Below, piece after piece: positions 10,060 to 19,288 of a stretch of DNA of 64,000 nucleotides. Below the pieces are notes generated by a model. It saw nothing but the letters and a program-made list of their open reading frames with translations. It searched no databases and was not told the origin of the DNA. The translations under genes and the position numbers were made by a program. Position 1 is the first letter of the stretch; each line of letters starts with the position of its first letter. The stretch comes from Bdellovibrionia bacterium (lineage in GTDB: Bacteria > Bdellovibrionota > Bdellovibrionia > Bdellovibrionales > JAGQZY01): NCBI GenBank assembly GCA_030424715.1, contig JAUHWH010000008.1:1-64000 (forward strand), read 5' to 3'.

Positions 10060-11112
10060 TCACTTTGCAACTGCGCTATAAACCTTAGCAACGGCCTTGG
10101 CCGTTTCCAACCAACTCATCTTTTGGGTGATTTCATGAGAAGCCAGAACCAATTTCTCGTTGTAGATTCGATCAGAAAAAACACGTTCCATACCAGCCAT
10201 GATTTGCTCGGGGTCTTTTGGGTTGACCAAGTGAGCGCCTTCTCCGCCAATATCTTTCATGGATCCCAGGGCTGACGTAATGACAGGTGTTCCCATCTTC
10301 ATGGACTCAACCAGAGGGAAGCTGAATCCTTCGTAGTAGGACGGAATCACGGTAGCCAAGGCATCAGCGTACAGTTTTTTTAACTGCGCTCCCGATTTGT
10401 AGCCAACAATCGAAATGCGATCTCGAATCGAAGAACCATCAATCATTTTGTGGATCGCTTCAGATCCATAACCGTTGTCGCCCACCACCACCAACTGGAC
10501 ACCGGCCTTCATCGCGCAAAAGCCGTTAAAAGCCTTTATCACGCCGGCCAAATTGCTGCGTTTATCAATTGTACCAACGAATAAGAAATAAGGGCTTTCA
10601 ACCACCCTTTTGTCGTGAGTGCTCGAACTATCCATGATGTGGTCACAGCCAGGCTCAATCACATGCACCTTGTTGAGAACTTTGGGGAAACGCACCAAAA
10701 ACTCGTTATGAACTTCCATGCTCGGAACAAAAATTGCCGCAATATCGTTTTGCATTTGCTGCTTCAAATGATTTTGTAATTGAGTGGCATGAGCGGGAAG
10801 CATCATACCGTCGCGATACATGGCCATGTCATTGATACTTAGCACTTTAATGAACTTGCCACTCTCTGAAAGGAGATCCCCACTAGGCCCGTGCAAAATG
10901 GTCCCCTTAGACGCAAAGAAGGGATAGAGTTTTTTCGCACTCGCTCCAATATGGCTCTCGATATAATTTTCTTTGATTCCTGACACAGGTTTATAGACCG
11001 CATCAATATCAACGCCAATCCCGCGCAAGAGACGGAACAGATGCTTCGTGTAAAGACCATTCGCTGTGAGGCCTCTAGTTAACAATGACGTAACGTCAAA
11101 AAGTACTTTCAA
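10060..11112 (-). CDS. GT4-family glycosyltransferase
   Basis: This 350-residue GT-B enzyme has a clear donor-binding half. FVGTIDKRSNLAGVIKAF (about residue 178) opens the second domain, and PSYYEGFSFPLVESMKMGTPVITS (shortened here to its core EGFSFPLVE) is the E-x7-E motif. The likely start is TTG at 11112, with AAGGG of the manC 3' end about seven bases upstream; no ATG lies nearby. It follows manC with a gap of 3 bases, so a mannosyltransferase using GDP-mannose made by ManC is a reasonable guess, not a certainty. Confidence 0.87.
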   Translation of the reverse strand: MKVLFDVTSLLTRGLTANGLYTKHLFRLLRGIGVDIDAVYKPVSGIKENYIESHIGASAKKLYPFFASKGTILHGPSGDLLSESGKFIKVLSINDMAMYRDGMMLPAHATQLQNHLKQQMQNDIAAIFVPSMEVHNEFLVRFPKVLNKVHVIEPGCDHIMDSSSTHDKRVVESPYFLFVGTIDKRSNLAGVIKAFNGFCAMKAGVQLVVVGDNGYGSEAIHKMIDGSSIRDRISIVGYKSGAQLKKLYADALATVIPSYYEGFSFPLVESMKMGTPVITSALGSMKDIGGEGAHLVNPKDPEQIMAGMERVFSDRIYNEKLVLASHEITQKMSWLETAKAVAKVYSAVAK

Positions 11113-11115
11113 AGA

Positions 11116-12498
11116 TCAAACCCTTTTATAGTCGTCAGAGTAACGAGTGATATCATCCTCGCCAAAATAGTCCCCCAACTGAACTTCCACAAATTTTAAA
11201 ATGCTAGCACTATTGTTTCGCATTCTGTGTTTTGCGGCAACTGGGATATGAACCACCACTCCGGGCTTCACAGAGATGACCTCGTCATTTAACACCACTT
11301 CACCTTCTCCAACCACCGTAACCCAGATCTCAGCTCTTTGCGTGTGCGACTGATAGGACAATTGCTGCCCAGGGTCCACTGTGATCACCTTGGCCTTAAA
11401 CTCTTTTTCTTCGTGAAGGTTGCGGTACATCCCCCACGGGCGATGTTCAAAAACATGATCGCGAGTCAAAGAGGAACCGTTCCCGTTGAGTTGATTGACC
11501 ACTTCCTTGACCGACTGGCTTGCCCCTTTTTTGGTGACAAGGATCGCATCAGCCGTGTCCACCACGATCAAGTCATCCACATTGGAGAAACACACCGTTT
11601 TATCCGTATCGCTGAAAGAGTAGCAATTGTTGGATTGGTGGGTGATCCGCTCCGCCCGAGTCGCAACCTTAGTCTCAACTCCGGCGATATCATCCCAAGA
11701 CCCCAAATCATTCCAGCCGATTTCGCAGGGAATGTTCACCTGATTGGAGACCTTTTCCATAATACCATAATCAATACTCACCGGCTCAATAGAACCATAG
11801 ACTTGATCAATATTAGAAAGTTCACTGTCTAGATTTTGCAGTGCACCCCACATATCGGGTAAAAACTTCTGAAAAGCTTGAACCATTACACTAACTTGAA
11901 AAACAAACATTCCAGAGTTCCAAAAAAAGTGACCTTGCTCGAGATAAGATTGAGCCGTTGCGAGGTCAGGCTTTTCTTTGAAACCCCTCACCTGAAAGGC
12001 TTTTAAATCTCCTGCCTCTAAGAATGAGGCCTTCGAGCATTCGATGTACCCAAATCCCGTCGCTGGATAGGTGGGCTGAAGGCCAATGGTAACAATCTGG
12101 TCTTTTTTTGCACAGGCTTCGGCCAAATCAAGCGCGGCCATAAAAGTGTCCTCTTTTTCGATCCAGTGATCCGAGGGGAAAACACCAACCACGTCACTCC
12201 CTCGCCCCTGGTCTTGCAAATACTTGCAGACCAAGCCAATAGCGGGAGCGGTGTTTCTTCCGCAAGGCTCATAAAAGGCTTTCTGCACTTGGAGATTGTC
12301 TGATCGAATCGCCGACTCCGTAAGGCCTCTCATGCTTTCGGAGGTGCAAACATAGACCTCACCTTTTTTCTGCAGACGTTGGGCCGTTTGAGTAAATAGA
12401 GTTTGAGGAAAGAGCGGAGAAAACTGCTTCGGTAACTTTTCGCGGGATACCGGCCACAGTCTTGCCCCCACCCCTCCAGAAAGAATCAGTGAAATCAT
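11116..12498 (-). CDS. manC: Mannose-1-phosphate guanylyltransferase / mannose-6-phosphate isomerase
   Basis: At 460 residues it has the two-domain layout of type II PMI/GMP enzymes. The N-terminal nucleotidyltransferase has LSGGVGARLWPVSREKLPKQF (split by the family's GGxGxRLWP..R..PKQ pattern) and FPSDHWIE. FWNSGMFVF and EIGWNDLGSWD lie in the middle. The C-terminal cupin domain (about 350-450) has HRPWGMYRNL, QLSYQSHTQRAEIW and VHIPVAAKHRM, the metal-binding isomerase region. It makes GDP-mannose for surface glycans and is the precursor route to GDP-fucose. Its ATG overlaps the metF stop (ATGA), and a GT4 follows 3 bases downstream. Confidence 0.95.
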   Translation of the reverse strand: MISLILSGGVGARLWPVSREKLPKQFSPLFPQTLFTQTAQRLQKKGEVYVCTSESMRGLTESAIRSDNLQVQKAFYEPCGRNTAPAIGLVCKYLQDQGRGSDVVGVFPSDHWIEKEDTFMAALDLAEACAKKDQIVTIGLQPTYPATGFGYIECSKASFLEAGDLKAFQVRGFKEKPDLATAQSYLEQGHFFWNSGMFVFQVSVMVQAFQKFLPDMWGALQNLDSELSNIDQVYGSIEPVSIDYGIMEKVSNQVNIPCEIGWNDLGSWDDIAGVETKVATRAERITHQSNNCYSFSDTDKTVCFSNVDDLIVVDTADAILVTKKGASQSVKEVVNQLNGNGSSLTRDHVFEHRPWGMYRNLHEEKEFKAKVITVDPGQQLSYQSHTQRAEIWVTVVGEGEVVLNDEVISVKPGVVVHIPVAAKHRMRNNSASILKFVEVQLGDYFGEDDITRYSDDYKRV

Positions 12499-13454
12499 AA
12501 AAAAGTCTCCCTTAATTGAGACATGGCCAACTCACAAAGGTCGACGTCAGATAAAACAAAGATATGGACTCCTGGAGCCCCACCCGCGCGCAAACGATCA
12601 ACGAGTTCAAGAAAAGGTGTTATCACAGCAGGATCCGTCTCCCCTTTGACATGATCTTGGGGCAACTGATCTAAGTACCATTGCGGCACCGAACAACCAA
12701 ACCGCGTCCGCATCACCTTGGCCTGTTTTTGAGAACGCAAGATTCGCAGGCCTGGCAGAATCGGCACATTGATATCCTCAGCAGACAATTGGCCTTTTAA
12801 AGCAATGTAAGGCTGGGGATCAAAAAGCATTTGGGTGATGCCGTACTCAGCTCCCTTTTCGAATTTTTTGCGGGCAAATTCGAGGCGCTCCATTGCACAG
12901 GGGTGCTCCGGATAAATCGCCGCGCCAATACAAAAATCGGTAGGCTCTCTTTCCTCAACCTTGTAACCAACACGCTTCAGATATTGTCCCGAGTTGAGCT
13001 GCTTGATCTGCTCAATCAGCTGATAGGCAAAATCATAACCGCCCTCGGGAGCTTGCCAGTCCGTTTGGCCCATTGGAGGGTCCCCTCGTAGAGCTAGAAT
13101 ATTTCGGACACCGAAATAGTGGTGGTCGATCAATTGGTTTTCCACATCTTGTGGAGTGAGGTCTCGACAAGTGAAGTGGGCGATGCATGGTTTTTCAAAT
13201 TGATCTTTAATGGTTTGGGCGATGGGAAGGCTGCCGCCTCGCAGGGAGCCTCCCGCCCCTTTGGTCACCGACAGAAAGTCCACCCCACTGGCAACCACCT
13301 GTTGCAAGCGAGCAAAAGTAGGCCCCATATGATCTCCATTGCGGGGAGGGATCATCTCTGCGGAAAGCGTGAATGTCTTTTCAGTAAGAACATCCGTGAC
13401 TTTTTTATCGTTGATATATCCAAACGAGGATTTTGTGGTGTCGGTTATCACCAT
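12495..13454 (-). CDS. metF: Methylenetetrahydrofolate reductase
   Basis: This TIM-barrel FAD enzyme reduces 5,10-methylene-THF to 5-methyl-THF for methionine synthesis. Visible family features are TLSAEMIPPRNGD near the N-terminus (conserved glutamate), FLSVTKGAGGS, AHFTCRDLTPQDVE, ILALRGDPP and the FDPQ segment (about residue 210). I choose ATG 13454, with AGGA five bases upstream. An in-frame ATG about 20 bases upstream is also possible and would add a few residues. About 319 residues, slightly longer than E. coli MetF. It overlaps manC by four bases in a polysaccharide operon, an unexpected place for a folate gene. Confidence 0.9.
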   Translation of the reverse strand: MVITDTTKSSFGYINDKKVTDVLTEKTFTLSAEMIPPRNGDHMGPTFARLQQVVASGVDFLSVTKGAGGSLRGGSLPIAQTIKDQFEKPCIAHFTCRDLTPQDVENQLIDHHYFGVRNILALRGDPPMGQTDWQAPEGGYDFAYQLIEQIKQLNSGQYLKRVGYKVEEREPTDFCIGAAIYPEHPCAMERLEFARKKFEKGAEYGITQMLFDPQPYIALKGQLSAEDINVPILPGLRILRSQKQAKVMRTRFGCSVPQWYLDQLPQDHVKGETDPAVITPFLELVDRLRAGGAPGVHIFVLSDVDLCELAMSQLRETFL

Positions 13455-13730
13455 ATAATTCCTAACCTTTTCCAGCATTGATGTAAACCTCAAGATCAAC
13501 AGGCCCAAGGGCTAGGCTTAGAGTACGAAATAAGGGCCTCAGAACCCCTCTCGCGATGATTTCGACCTAATGTTTTTCGGCATACAAAAAGGCCCCACTT
13601 GAAAGACGAGGGGAACAACGAGACTTTGTTTGGCGAAAAAGGATGCGCATCGGTCTAGAATGCACAGCATTATCTATCTTAATTTACACCACAGTTTTGA
13701 TTTTATAATTCCATCTTATAGACTTATCGA

Positions 13731-15578
13731 ATGAACATCATGACTCGACAACTCTGCACACTGCTTATTTGTTGCGCAGCCTTTGCTACCGCGAATGGGC
13801 GCCTTGAATTCGACTCGAAGGCCAATCGAGTTCAGATTTACGGTCCTTACCTCAAATACAATGTCCTCAAGCCCCCTTATTCCATTGGCCAATATCAGTT
13901 CTCCCTATCAGATATTAATCTGACTGTGGAGTCGGGGACTAGCAACGAAGACTCTGACCCCACTCTGCTGGTCCGGTGGCCACGATTCTTGATGTCCTAT
14001 GGACAGTTGCGAATTATCAATAAAAGAAGCAAACGGAAACTCCTCGAGATAAATTTTACCGAAAACCAACTGGGCTCTGATGATAAATTTGCCCAACTGG
14101 AGCTTGAAGGAGAAGGGGCGTCTCTGCTGTCAAACCTGGGCGAACCTTTCCAGATCTGTTTAGACCAAAAATTTGAAATGTCATTTGTGAAGGCCTGCTC
14201 TGACTACTTAATTTTCAAAGAGAACCAGATAACCACCGTTTTTAACGGTAAAAATGCATCGTTCGCCAAGCTCAATGGCAAGAAAACTCCCGCCAACTCC
14301 CAAGTCAGCCTTGATCAATCAGCAAGAAGTGTTCGCTTTGAATTCCGCTTTAAATCGGGCTTTTCACTTTTTGTACGCGATAAAGTTCATAAACTGGATC
14401 AAAAAAACGTCGCCATTGACCCTGTGGAGAGAAGAATTGGAGTGATCTCGGGAGATGGCTCCATCCGCCCCTCACAATTGACCCTTAAAGATCGTTTTTT
14501 CTCATTTATTAAAGAAAAAAATGACATCCGAAACAGCTACCAAACATCAAAAGATTGGCCCCAAAACATCGAGAATACAGAGATGGAGTTTTCCCCTTAT
14601 CAAACTGGGGCATCGATCCAACTCTACGGCGTGATTATGCCCAGTGTCCCTCCACCCTTCCAATTTAAGCTCGACGACGACATCCCCATCGCCACTTACA
14701 GCAAAAGCCTAGAGCTGCACGGAACCAAAGCGGAGTCTGAAATTTTGGCGGCTCGTGTGAAAAACGAACTTTTTATCCACGAAAATAATAAAGAGTTTCT
14801 GTGGAACTTCCCAGCCAACGAGGCTGGCGTGGTGAACCAGAATTATCTCAGCCTTCAGCACAAGGGCAAAGACTATTATTTCTCGAAACGGATTTTCAGA
14901 GCCCACCAAACATCAATTTCCGCCGCCGCAGCCATTTCTACCAGCCCCACATTGGACTTTGTCCCAGGCTACAATGTTGCAGCCGAGCACTGGTTCGAGT
15001 CCGTCTGGGGTAAAGGCAATTACTCTTTTCAGCGCTGGGGAATCGCCGCTAATCTTTACGAAACCATACAAGGGTTTCTGCCAAAAGATAATTTTCCTGA
15101 AAAAATCAGTGTGAACCCCATCACTTTTGATGTCTTGTATAGATTCAACGCCGGTGTTCGCCCTGTCCAAAGTAGCTTCGGTTTGGGTATACGCTACCTC
15201 AACTTTACACTCTTCCGGAGCAAGAGCGAGGATATCAACACACAACTCCTCGGGATCGGAGCCTTCTGGCATACAGCCCCTCAGAAAATCGTGGACGACA
15301 TTTTCAACATCGTTCCATTTTTTCGCTATCCGAAATGGATGGAGATCTCATTTTTCTATTACCCCCTTCTTATAGGAACCGAAAAAGTGGGCTTCTCGTT
15401 TTCATGGCAAGCGAGAGGAAAAATGTTTTTTGCAAAGAATTGGTTTCTGGACGCCTCTTTCAACGTCAATAACATTGCATTCACCAAGGCGAAACTGGCT
15501 GGCGTGACTCTTGGAGCCGACACTTTCAGTATCGGTACCGCCCACGGCACCCTGGGAGTCGGATACAACTTTAACTAA
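13731..15578 (+). CDS. Secreted protein with a beta-barrel-like C-terminus, function unknown
   Basis: I do not recognise this 615-residue protein. The first 22 residues look like a Sec signal peptide (basic MTRQ, then a hydrophobic core ending at ATANG); cleavage is probably around there. A middle region rich in charged and beta-prone residues follows (about 25-390). The last 180 residues alternate hydrophobic and polar residues and are rich in Phe, Tyr and Gly, ending in GVGYNFN, as expected for outer-membrane strands. Two ATGs, 13731 and 13740, are equally possible, and neither has a strong ribosome-binding site. It stands alone, converging on the aminotransferase gene with a four-base overlap of stop codons. 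Confidence 0.6.
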   Translation: MNIMTRQLCTLLICCAAFATANGRLEFDSKANRVQIYGPYLKYNVLKPPYSIGQYQFSLSDINLTVESGTSNEDSDPTLLVRWPRFLMSYGQLRIINKRSKRKLLEINFTENQLGSDDKFAQLELEGEGASLLSNLGEPFQICLDQKFEMSFVKACSDYLIFKENQITTVFNGKNASFAKLNGKKTPANSQVSLDQSARSVRFEFRFKSGFSLFVRDKVHKLDQKNVAIDPVERRIGVISGDGSIRPSQLTLKDRFFSFIKEKNDIRNSYQTSKDWPQNIENTEMEFSPYQTGASIQLYGVIMPSVPPPFQFKLDDDIPIATYSKSLELHGTKAESEILAARVKNELFIHENNKEFLWNFPANEAGVVNQNYLSLQHKGKDYYFSKRIFRAHQTSISAAAAISTSPTLDFVPGYNVAAEHWFESVWGKGNYSFQRWGIAANLYETIQGFLPKDNFPEKISVNPITFDVLYRFNAGVRPVQSSFGLGIRYLNFTLFRSKSEDINTQLLGIGAFWHTAPQKIVDDIFNIVPFFRYPKWMEISFFYYPLLIGTEKVGFSFSWQARGKMFFAKNWFLDASFNVNNIAFTKAKLAGVTLGADTFSIGTAHGTLGVGYNFN

Positions 15579-16678
15579 GCTTGTGAAACCTTTTTTACGG
15601 CGTCGACAACAAAAGCCACGTCGTCTTCAGGCATATCCGCGTAGAGGGGTAAACTGATAACCTCTTCGCAAACCGTCTCAGTAACAGTCAAGGGTTCAAC
15701 CGGAGCCCACGGAGCCATTGCAGGCTGCTGGTGCATGCCCTTGGGATAGTGAATGGAGGTGGGAACCCCCGCCTCTGCCATACTGGCTTGGAACTGGTCT
15801 CGGTTTTTCACGCGCAGGGTATACTGGGCATAGACAGAGTCCCGCCCCTCCCGTAGCACCGGGGTCTGTAAAGACTCGATTCCTTTAAATTCGCTGTTAT
15901 AGAGAGAGGCAATGCGTTGCCTTTGTTCTATTTCCCAAGGATATCGCTCCAGCTTGACCAGCAGTACCGCGCACTGAAGTGTGTCCAACCGGCCATTGTA
16001 TCCAATGCGGGTGTGGTGGTATCGCCCGGACTGCCCATGGACCCGAACCTCTGTGAGGGCCTGATAGTCATCCTCAGTCTGACAAAAAATCGCCCCACCG
16101 TCGCCGTAGCACCCAAGAGGTTTGGCCGGGAAAAAGCTCGTTCCTCCCATGTCGGAAAGATTGCAACTTCTCTTGTCTCCGTACATGGCGCCAAAACTCT
16201 GGGCGGCATCTTCGACCACAAAAAGATTATGTTTCTTAGCAACCTGGTTGACCTCGTGCATGTCGGCCACCTGCCCATACAGTGAAACAGTGACAATACC
16301 CCGAGTTTTTGGAGTGATCGCCGCCTCGATCTTGCTGACATCCATATTGTAGGTGTCGGCCTCGATATCAACAAAGACTGGTACAGCACCAATTAATGCG
16401 ATCACTTCAGCTGTTGCGAAGAAGGAAAAGGCGGGAACAATAATCTCGTCACCGGGCTTCACGTCCCTCGCTAGCATACCCATCAGGAGAGCGTCAGTGC
16501 CGCTCGCGGCGGTCAAACAGTAAGGGGCACCGGTGAACTCTGCCAAACGCTTTTCACACTCCACCACCTCTGGGCCAAGAATGTACTGTCCACCTCGCAG
16601 GACTTTTTGCATAAGATCTTGCAGCTGAGGCTCAATGGCTTTTTGTTGAATGGTCAAATCAAGATAGGGAATTTTCAT
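15575..16678 (-). CDS. DegT/DnrJ/EryC1-family sugar aminotransferase (WbpE/WlbE-like)
   Basis: This PLP-dependent aminotransferase acts on nucleotide-linked keto-sugars. TAASGTDALLMGM (about residue 58) and VEDAAQSFGAMY (about 150) bind the cofactor. The catalytic lysine is in FFPAKPLGCYGDGGAI (about 180), a segment particularly like the UDP-3-keto-GlcNAcA aminotransferases WbpE/WlbE. I start it at ATG 16678 with GAGG eight bases upstream; a longer frame to 16699 lacks such a site. At 367 residues it is normal in length. No matching dehydrogenase or acetyltransferase for the WbpE-type pathway is in the window, so substrate assignment is tentative. Confidence 0.88.
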   Translation of the reverse strand: MKIPYLDLTIQQKAIEPQLQDLMQKVLRGGQYILGPEVVECEKRLAEFTGAPYCLTAASGTDALLMGMLARDVKPGDEIIVPAFSFFATAEVIALIGAVPVFVDIEADTYNMDVSKIEAAITPKTRGIVTVSLYGQVADMHEVNQVAKKHNLFVVEDAAQSFGAMYGDKRSCNLSDMGGTSFFPAKPLGCYGDGGAIFCQTEDDYQALTEVRVHGQSGRYHHTRIGYNGRLDTLQCAVLLVKLERYPWEIEQRQRIASLYNSEFKGIESLQTPVLREGRDSVYAQYTLRVKNRDQFQASMAEAGVPTSIHYPKGMHQQPAMAPWAPVEPLTVTETVCEEVISLPLYADMPEDDVAFVVDAVKKVSQA

Positions 16679-16833
16679 AACAAACCTCAGGGGTAACACT
16701 GTTCTACGGGTGGAACACTTGTCTGGTTATACGCCATTCTATGCCCATTAAAAAGCAGTTGTGACACAGCACAATCAATTCTCTGTAGCCAAGCGCCCTG
16801 CTTTTCCCTAAAATTGACTCTCGTGGAGCGCCA

Positions 16834-17358
16834 ATGACTGTTATTTTAAAGCAAATTTTTCAATTATTAAAACTCTTAAACTCAGAAACGGGCACCCACC
16901 AGATCGCTTGGGGCGTTGCCCTGGGATTTGTGCTGGGAATGACCCCCGTGTTTTCTCTGCAAACGGTGCTGGTCATACTTCTTTTGCTCTTTTTACGAGT
17001 GCAAATCGGAGCGGCCCTGTTGGCAGCCTTTGGCTTCAAGTTTATAGCCTATCTACTTGACCCCGTCTTTCATGAGGTGGGTCACGCCGTGCTCAGTAAT
17101 GCTGGCCTGAAACCGACGTTTACAACTTTGTACAATATGCCGATCGTTCCATGGACTCGATTCTATAACACTATTGTCATGGGCTCTGGCGTGTTGTCGT
17201 TGGCTCTCACCCCGGTGGTTTTTTTCGCTAGCCTTTTTCTGATTAAAAAATACCGCAAGAATGTGTACGAAAAAATAAGACACTCAAAAATAATGAAGGC
17301 CATCAAGGCAACGGGCTTCTACAAACTGTATATGAAATACGAAGAGTTCTATGGCTAA
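16834..17358 (+). CDS. TIGR03546-family membrane protein
   Basis: This 174-residue protein has three to four hydrophobic membrane segments (about 30-70, 105-135), with WGVALGFVLGMTPVFSLQ, then PVFHEVGHAVL and a basic C-terminal tail. The pattern and, above all, its partner gene identify the uncharacterised TIGR03546 family, which travels with TIGR03545 in Gram-negative genomes. It probably sits in the inner membrane. HEVGH resembles an HExxH zinc motif (H-E-V-G-H), but I cannot say that it is catalytic. ATG 16834 has GGAG upstream. The gene overlaps its partner by 8 bases. Confidence 0.75.
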   Translation: MTVILKQIFQLLKLLNSETGTHQIAWGVALGFVLGMTPVFSLQTVLVILLLLFLRVQIGAALLAAFGFKFIAYLLDPVFHEVGHAVLSNAGLKPTFTTLYNMPIVPWTRFYNTIVMGSGVLSLALTPVVFFASLFLIKKYRKNVYEKIRHSKIMKAIKATGFYKLYMKYEEFYG

Positions 17359-19273
17359 AACAGAGAAAAAAATTAAGAAAAAAGGACCAATCCGCACCGA
17401 AGCGATCATCCCTATTCTCATCCTTGTGGTGTTGTTTGGCCTCTATTTCAAGTATTACTTTGACTCGCACCTGCGCTACGGAATCGCCTACGGGGCGACT
17501 CAAGCCCATGGGGCTGAGGTTAATATCGATCGTTTAAAAACCGATTTCTTGGCCCCTTCCCTTTCAATTTACAACATTCAAATAACCGACAAGAGCGATC
17601 CCGAATTCAACATCGTGCAGGTGGGAGAGGTCCGTCTGCAATTGCTCTGGGATGCTCTCCTACGAGGCAAGTTTGTTATACCAGAATCATCCATCTTAAA
17701 AATTCAATCGCACTCGAAAAGAAAACGGCGGGGCCGCATTCTCCCACCACCAGCCAAGTCATCGGCCAAGGGGCAGGTCGAGCAAGCGGCGGAGACCACG
17801 ATTTCTCAGTTAAAACAAAAAAACGAATCGAATATTTTAGCCGATGTTTTCTCCGTCGCCGGTGGCACGGATGTTAAAGATCAGCTTAAGAAAATGGAAA
17901 ATGAAATCCAGAGCCAGCAGAAAATAAAAAAACTGGGTGAAGAGCTGAAAGTAAAAGAAAAGCAATGGAAACAAAAAATTGATGAACTGCCTGACGAGAG
18001 CGAGCTCAAGCAACTGGTCAAAAAGGTAGAAGGTCTAAAGATTGACACGAGTAACCCCAAAGCCCTTCAGGCCTCACTCAAAAGTGTGGATGCCGTCTAT
18101 AAAGAAGCCCGAGCGAAATACAAGACCATCGAAGGCGCAAAAAAATCTCTCTCCGCCGATATCAAGAAATATGAAGATGAGTATAAAAGCCTCGAGAACC
18201 TAGTAAAAGCGGACATCCAGGGCATTACTGAGAAACTCAACATCCCCTCTCTGGACCCAAAAGAAATAAACAAAATGCTTTTAGGAAACTTGGTGGCAGC
18301 CCAGCTCGGCAACCTGTATCGATACAAACAAGCGGCAGAAAAGTACATGCCTACCAAAACAGCCGAAGAGCGCAAAGCTGAGAAAGAAGAGCAAGCTCTG
18401 ACCCCTACTGAGAGAGCCGAAGGGATCGATTTTCGTTTTCCAAAGAAGAAGAGCTACCCACAATTCTGGCTACAAAAAGCGCAAATTTCGTCAAGCTCCA
18501 AGCAGGGGCAAGCGGGTGATCTCTCAGGCACCCTGGCTAATCTTACCAACAATCCGAAACACTTGGGACTCCCTGCAACTTTTGATTTCAAAGGCGGCTT
18601 TCCTCACCAAAAAATCTTGGATGTGGAGGGTAACATTACCGTCGACCACACCACTGACAGCCCCGAAGAGAAGGGCTTTGTTAAGGTGGGCTCATTTCCT
18701 GTAGAAAAGAATGTCCTCACTCGATCCGACGATGTGGAATTGGGTTACAACAAAGCCAATGGTTCTTCCAAGATTGAGTTTTTGATGAAAAACAAGAGCC
18801 TTCAGCTCAGTTCCCAGTCACTGTTTTCGGATATCGATTATTATTCCAGTGCCAAGAAACCAAAAGTTGCTGAGCTACTCGCTGGCGTGACCAAGGGACT
18901 TGATAACCTTGACCTCAACGTACGAGCTCGAGGGAGCTGGGATGATCTCTCCTTAAACATCAACTCGAACTTGGGACAGAAATTGGCTGCGGCTATCAAA
19001 GCCCAAATTTCTGGAGAAATTGCAAAAGCTCGCGCCCAGGTGAAGAATCATATCGAAGGTTTGATCAACGGAGAAAAAAGCAAACTCAAAGGGCAACTGG
19101 CAAAAATCGAACAGCAACTGGGTGTTTCGCTGCAAAGTCGTGAAGCCGCTATAGACTCGGTCAAAAAGAGTGTGGACGAAAAAAAGAAGTCAGCCACCCA
19201 AAAAGAGAAGAAAAAAATAGAGAAAAAAGCAAAAGACAAACTGAAAAACCTTATCAAAGGAATCAAGTTTTAA
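17351..19273 (+). CDS. TIGR03545-family protein (AsmA-like envelope protein, function unknown)
   Basis: This 640-residue protein has a single N-terminal membrane anchor (about residues 18-37, ending LYFKYYF) after a very basic start. It continues as a largely soluble, lysine- and glutamate-rich protein with long coiled-coil stretches (about 150-340 and 560-640). The early region NIDRLKTDFLAPSLSIYNIQ resembles the start of AsmA/DUF748-type lipid-transport or outer-membrane biogenesis proteins, but this is only a resemblance. It matches the paired family TIGR03545, whose role is unknown. The C-terminus is almost purely basic and acidic repeats (KKKSATQKEKKKIEKKA). It overlaps TIGR03546 by 8 bases, so the pair is one operon. 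Confidence 0.75.
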   Translation: MAKTEKKIKKKGPIRTEAIIPILILVVLFGLYFKYYFDSHLRYGIAYGATQAHGAEVNIDRLKTDFLAPSLSIYNIQITDKSDPEFNIVQVGEVRLQLLWDALLRGKFVIPESSILKIQSHSKRKRRGRILPPPAKSSAKGQVEQAAETTISQLKQKNESNILADVFSVAGGTDVKDQLKKMENEIQSQQKIKKLGEELKVKEKQWKQKIDELPDESELKQLVKKVEGLKIDTSNPKALQASLKSVDAVYKEARAKYKTIEGAKKSLSADIKKYEDEYKSLENLVKADIQGITEKLNIPSLDPKEINKMLLGNLVAAQLGNLYRYKQAAEKYMPTKTAEERKAEKEEQALTPTERAEGIDFRFPKKKSYPQFWLQKAQISSSSKQGQAGDLSGTLANLTNNPKHLGLPATFDFKGGFPHQKILDVEGNITVDHTTDSPEEKGFVKVGSFPVEKNVLTRSDDVELGYNKANGSSKIEFLMKNKSLQLSSQSLFSDIDYYSSAKKPKVAELLAGVTKGLDNLDLNVRARGSWDDLSLNINSNLGQKLAAAIKAQISGEIAKARAQVKNHIEGLINGEKSKLKGQLAKIEQQLGVSLQSREAAIDSVKKSVDEKKKSATQKEKKKIEKKAKDKLKNLIKGIKF

Positions 19274-19288
19274 AGTGAGGAGGCCTCA

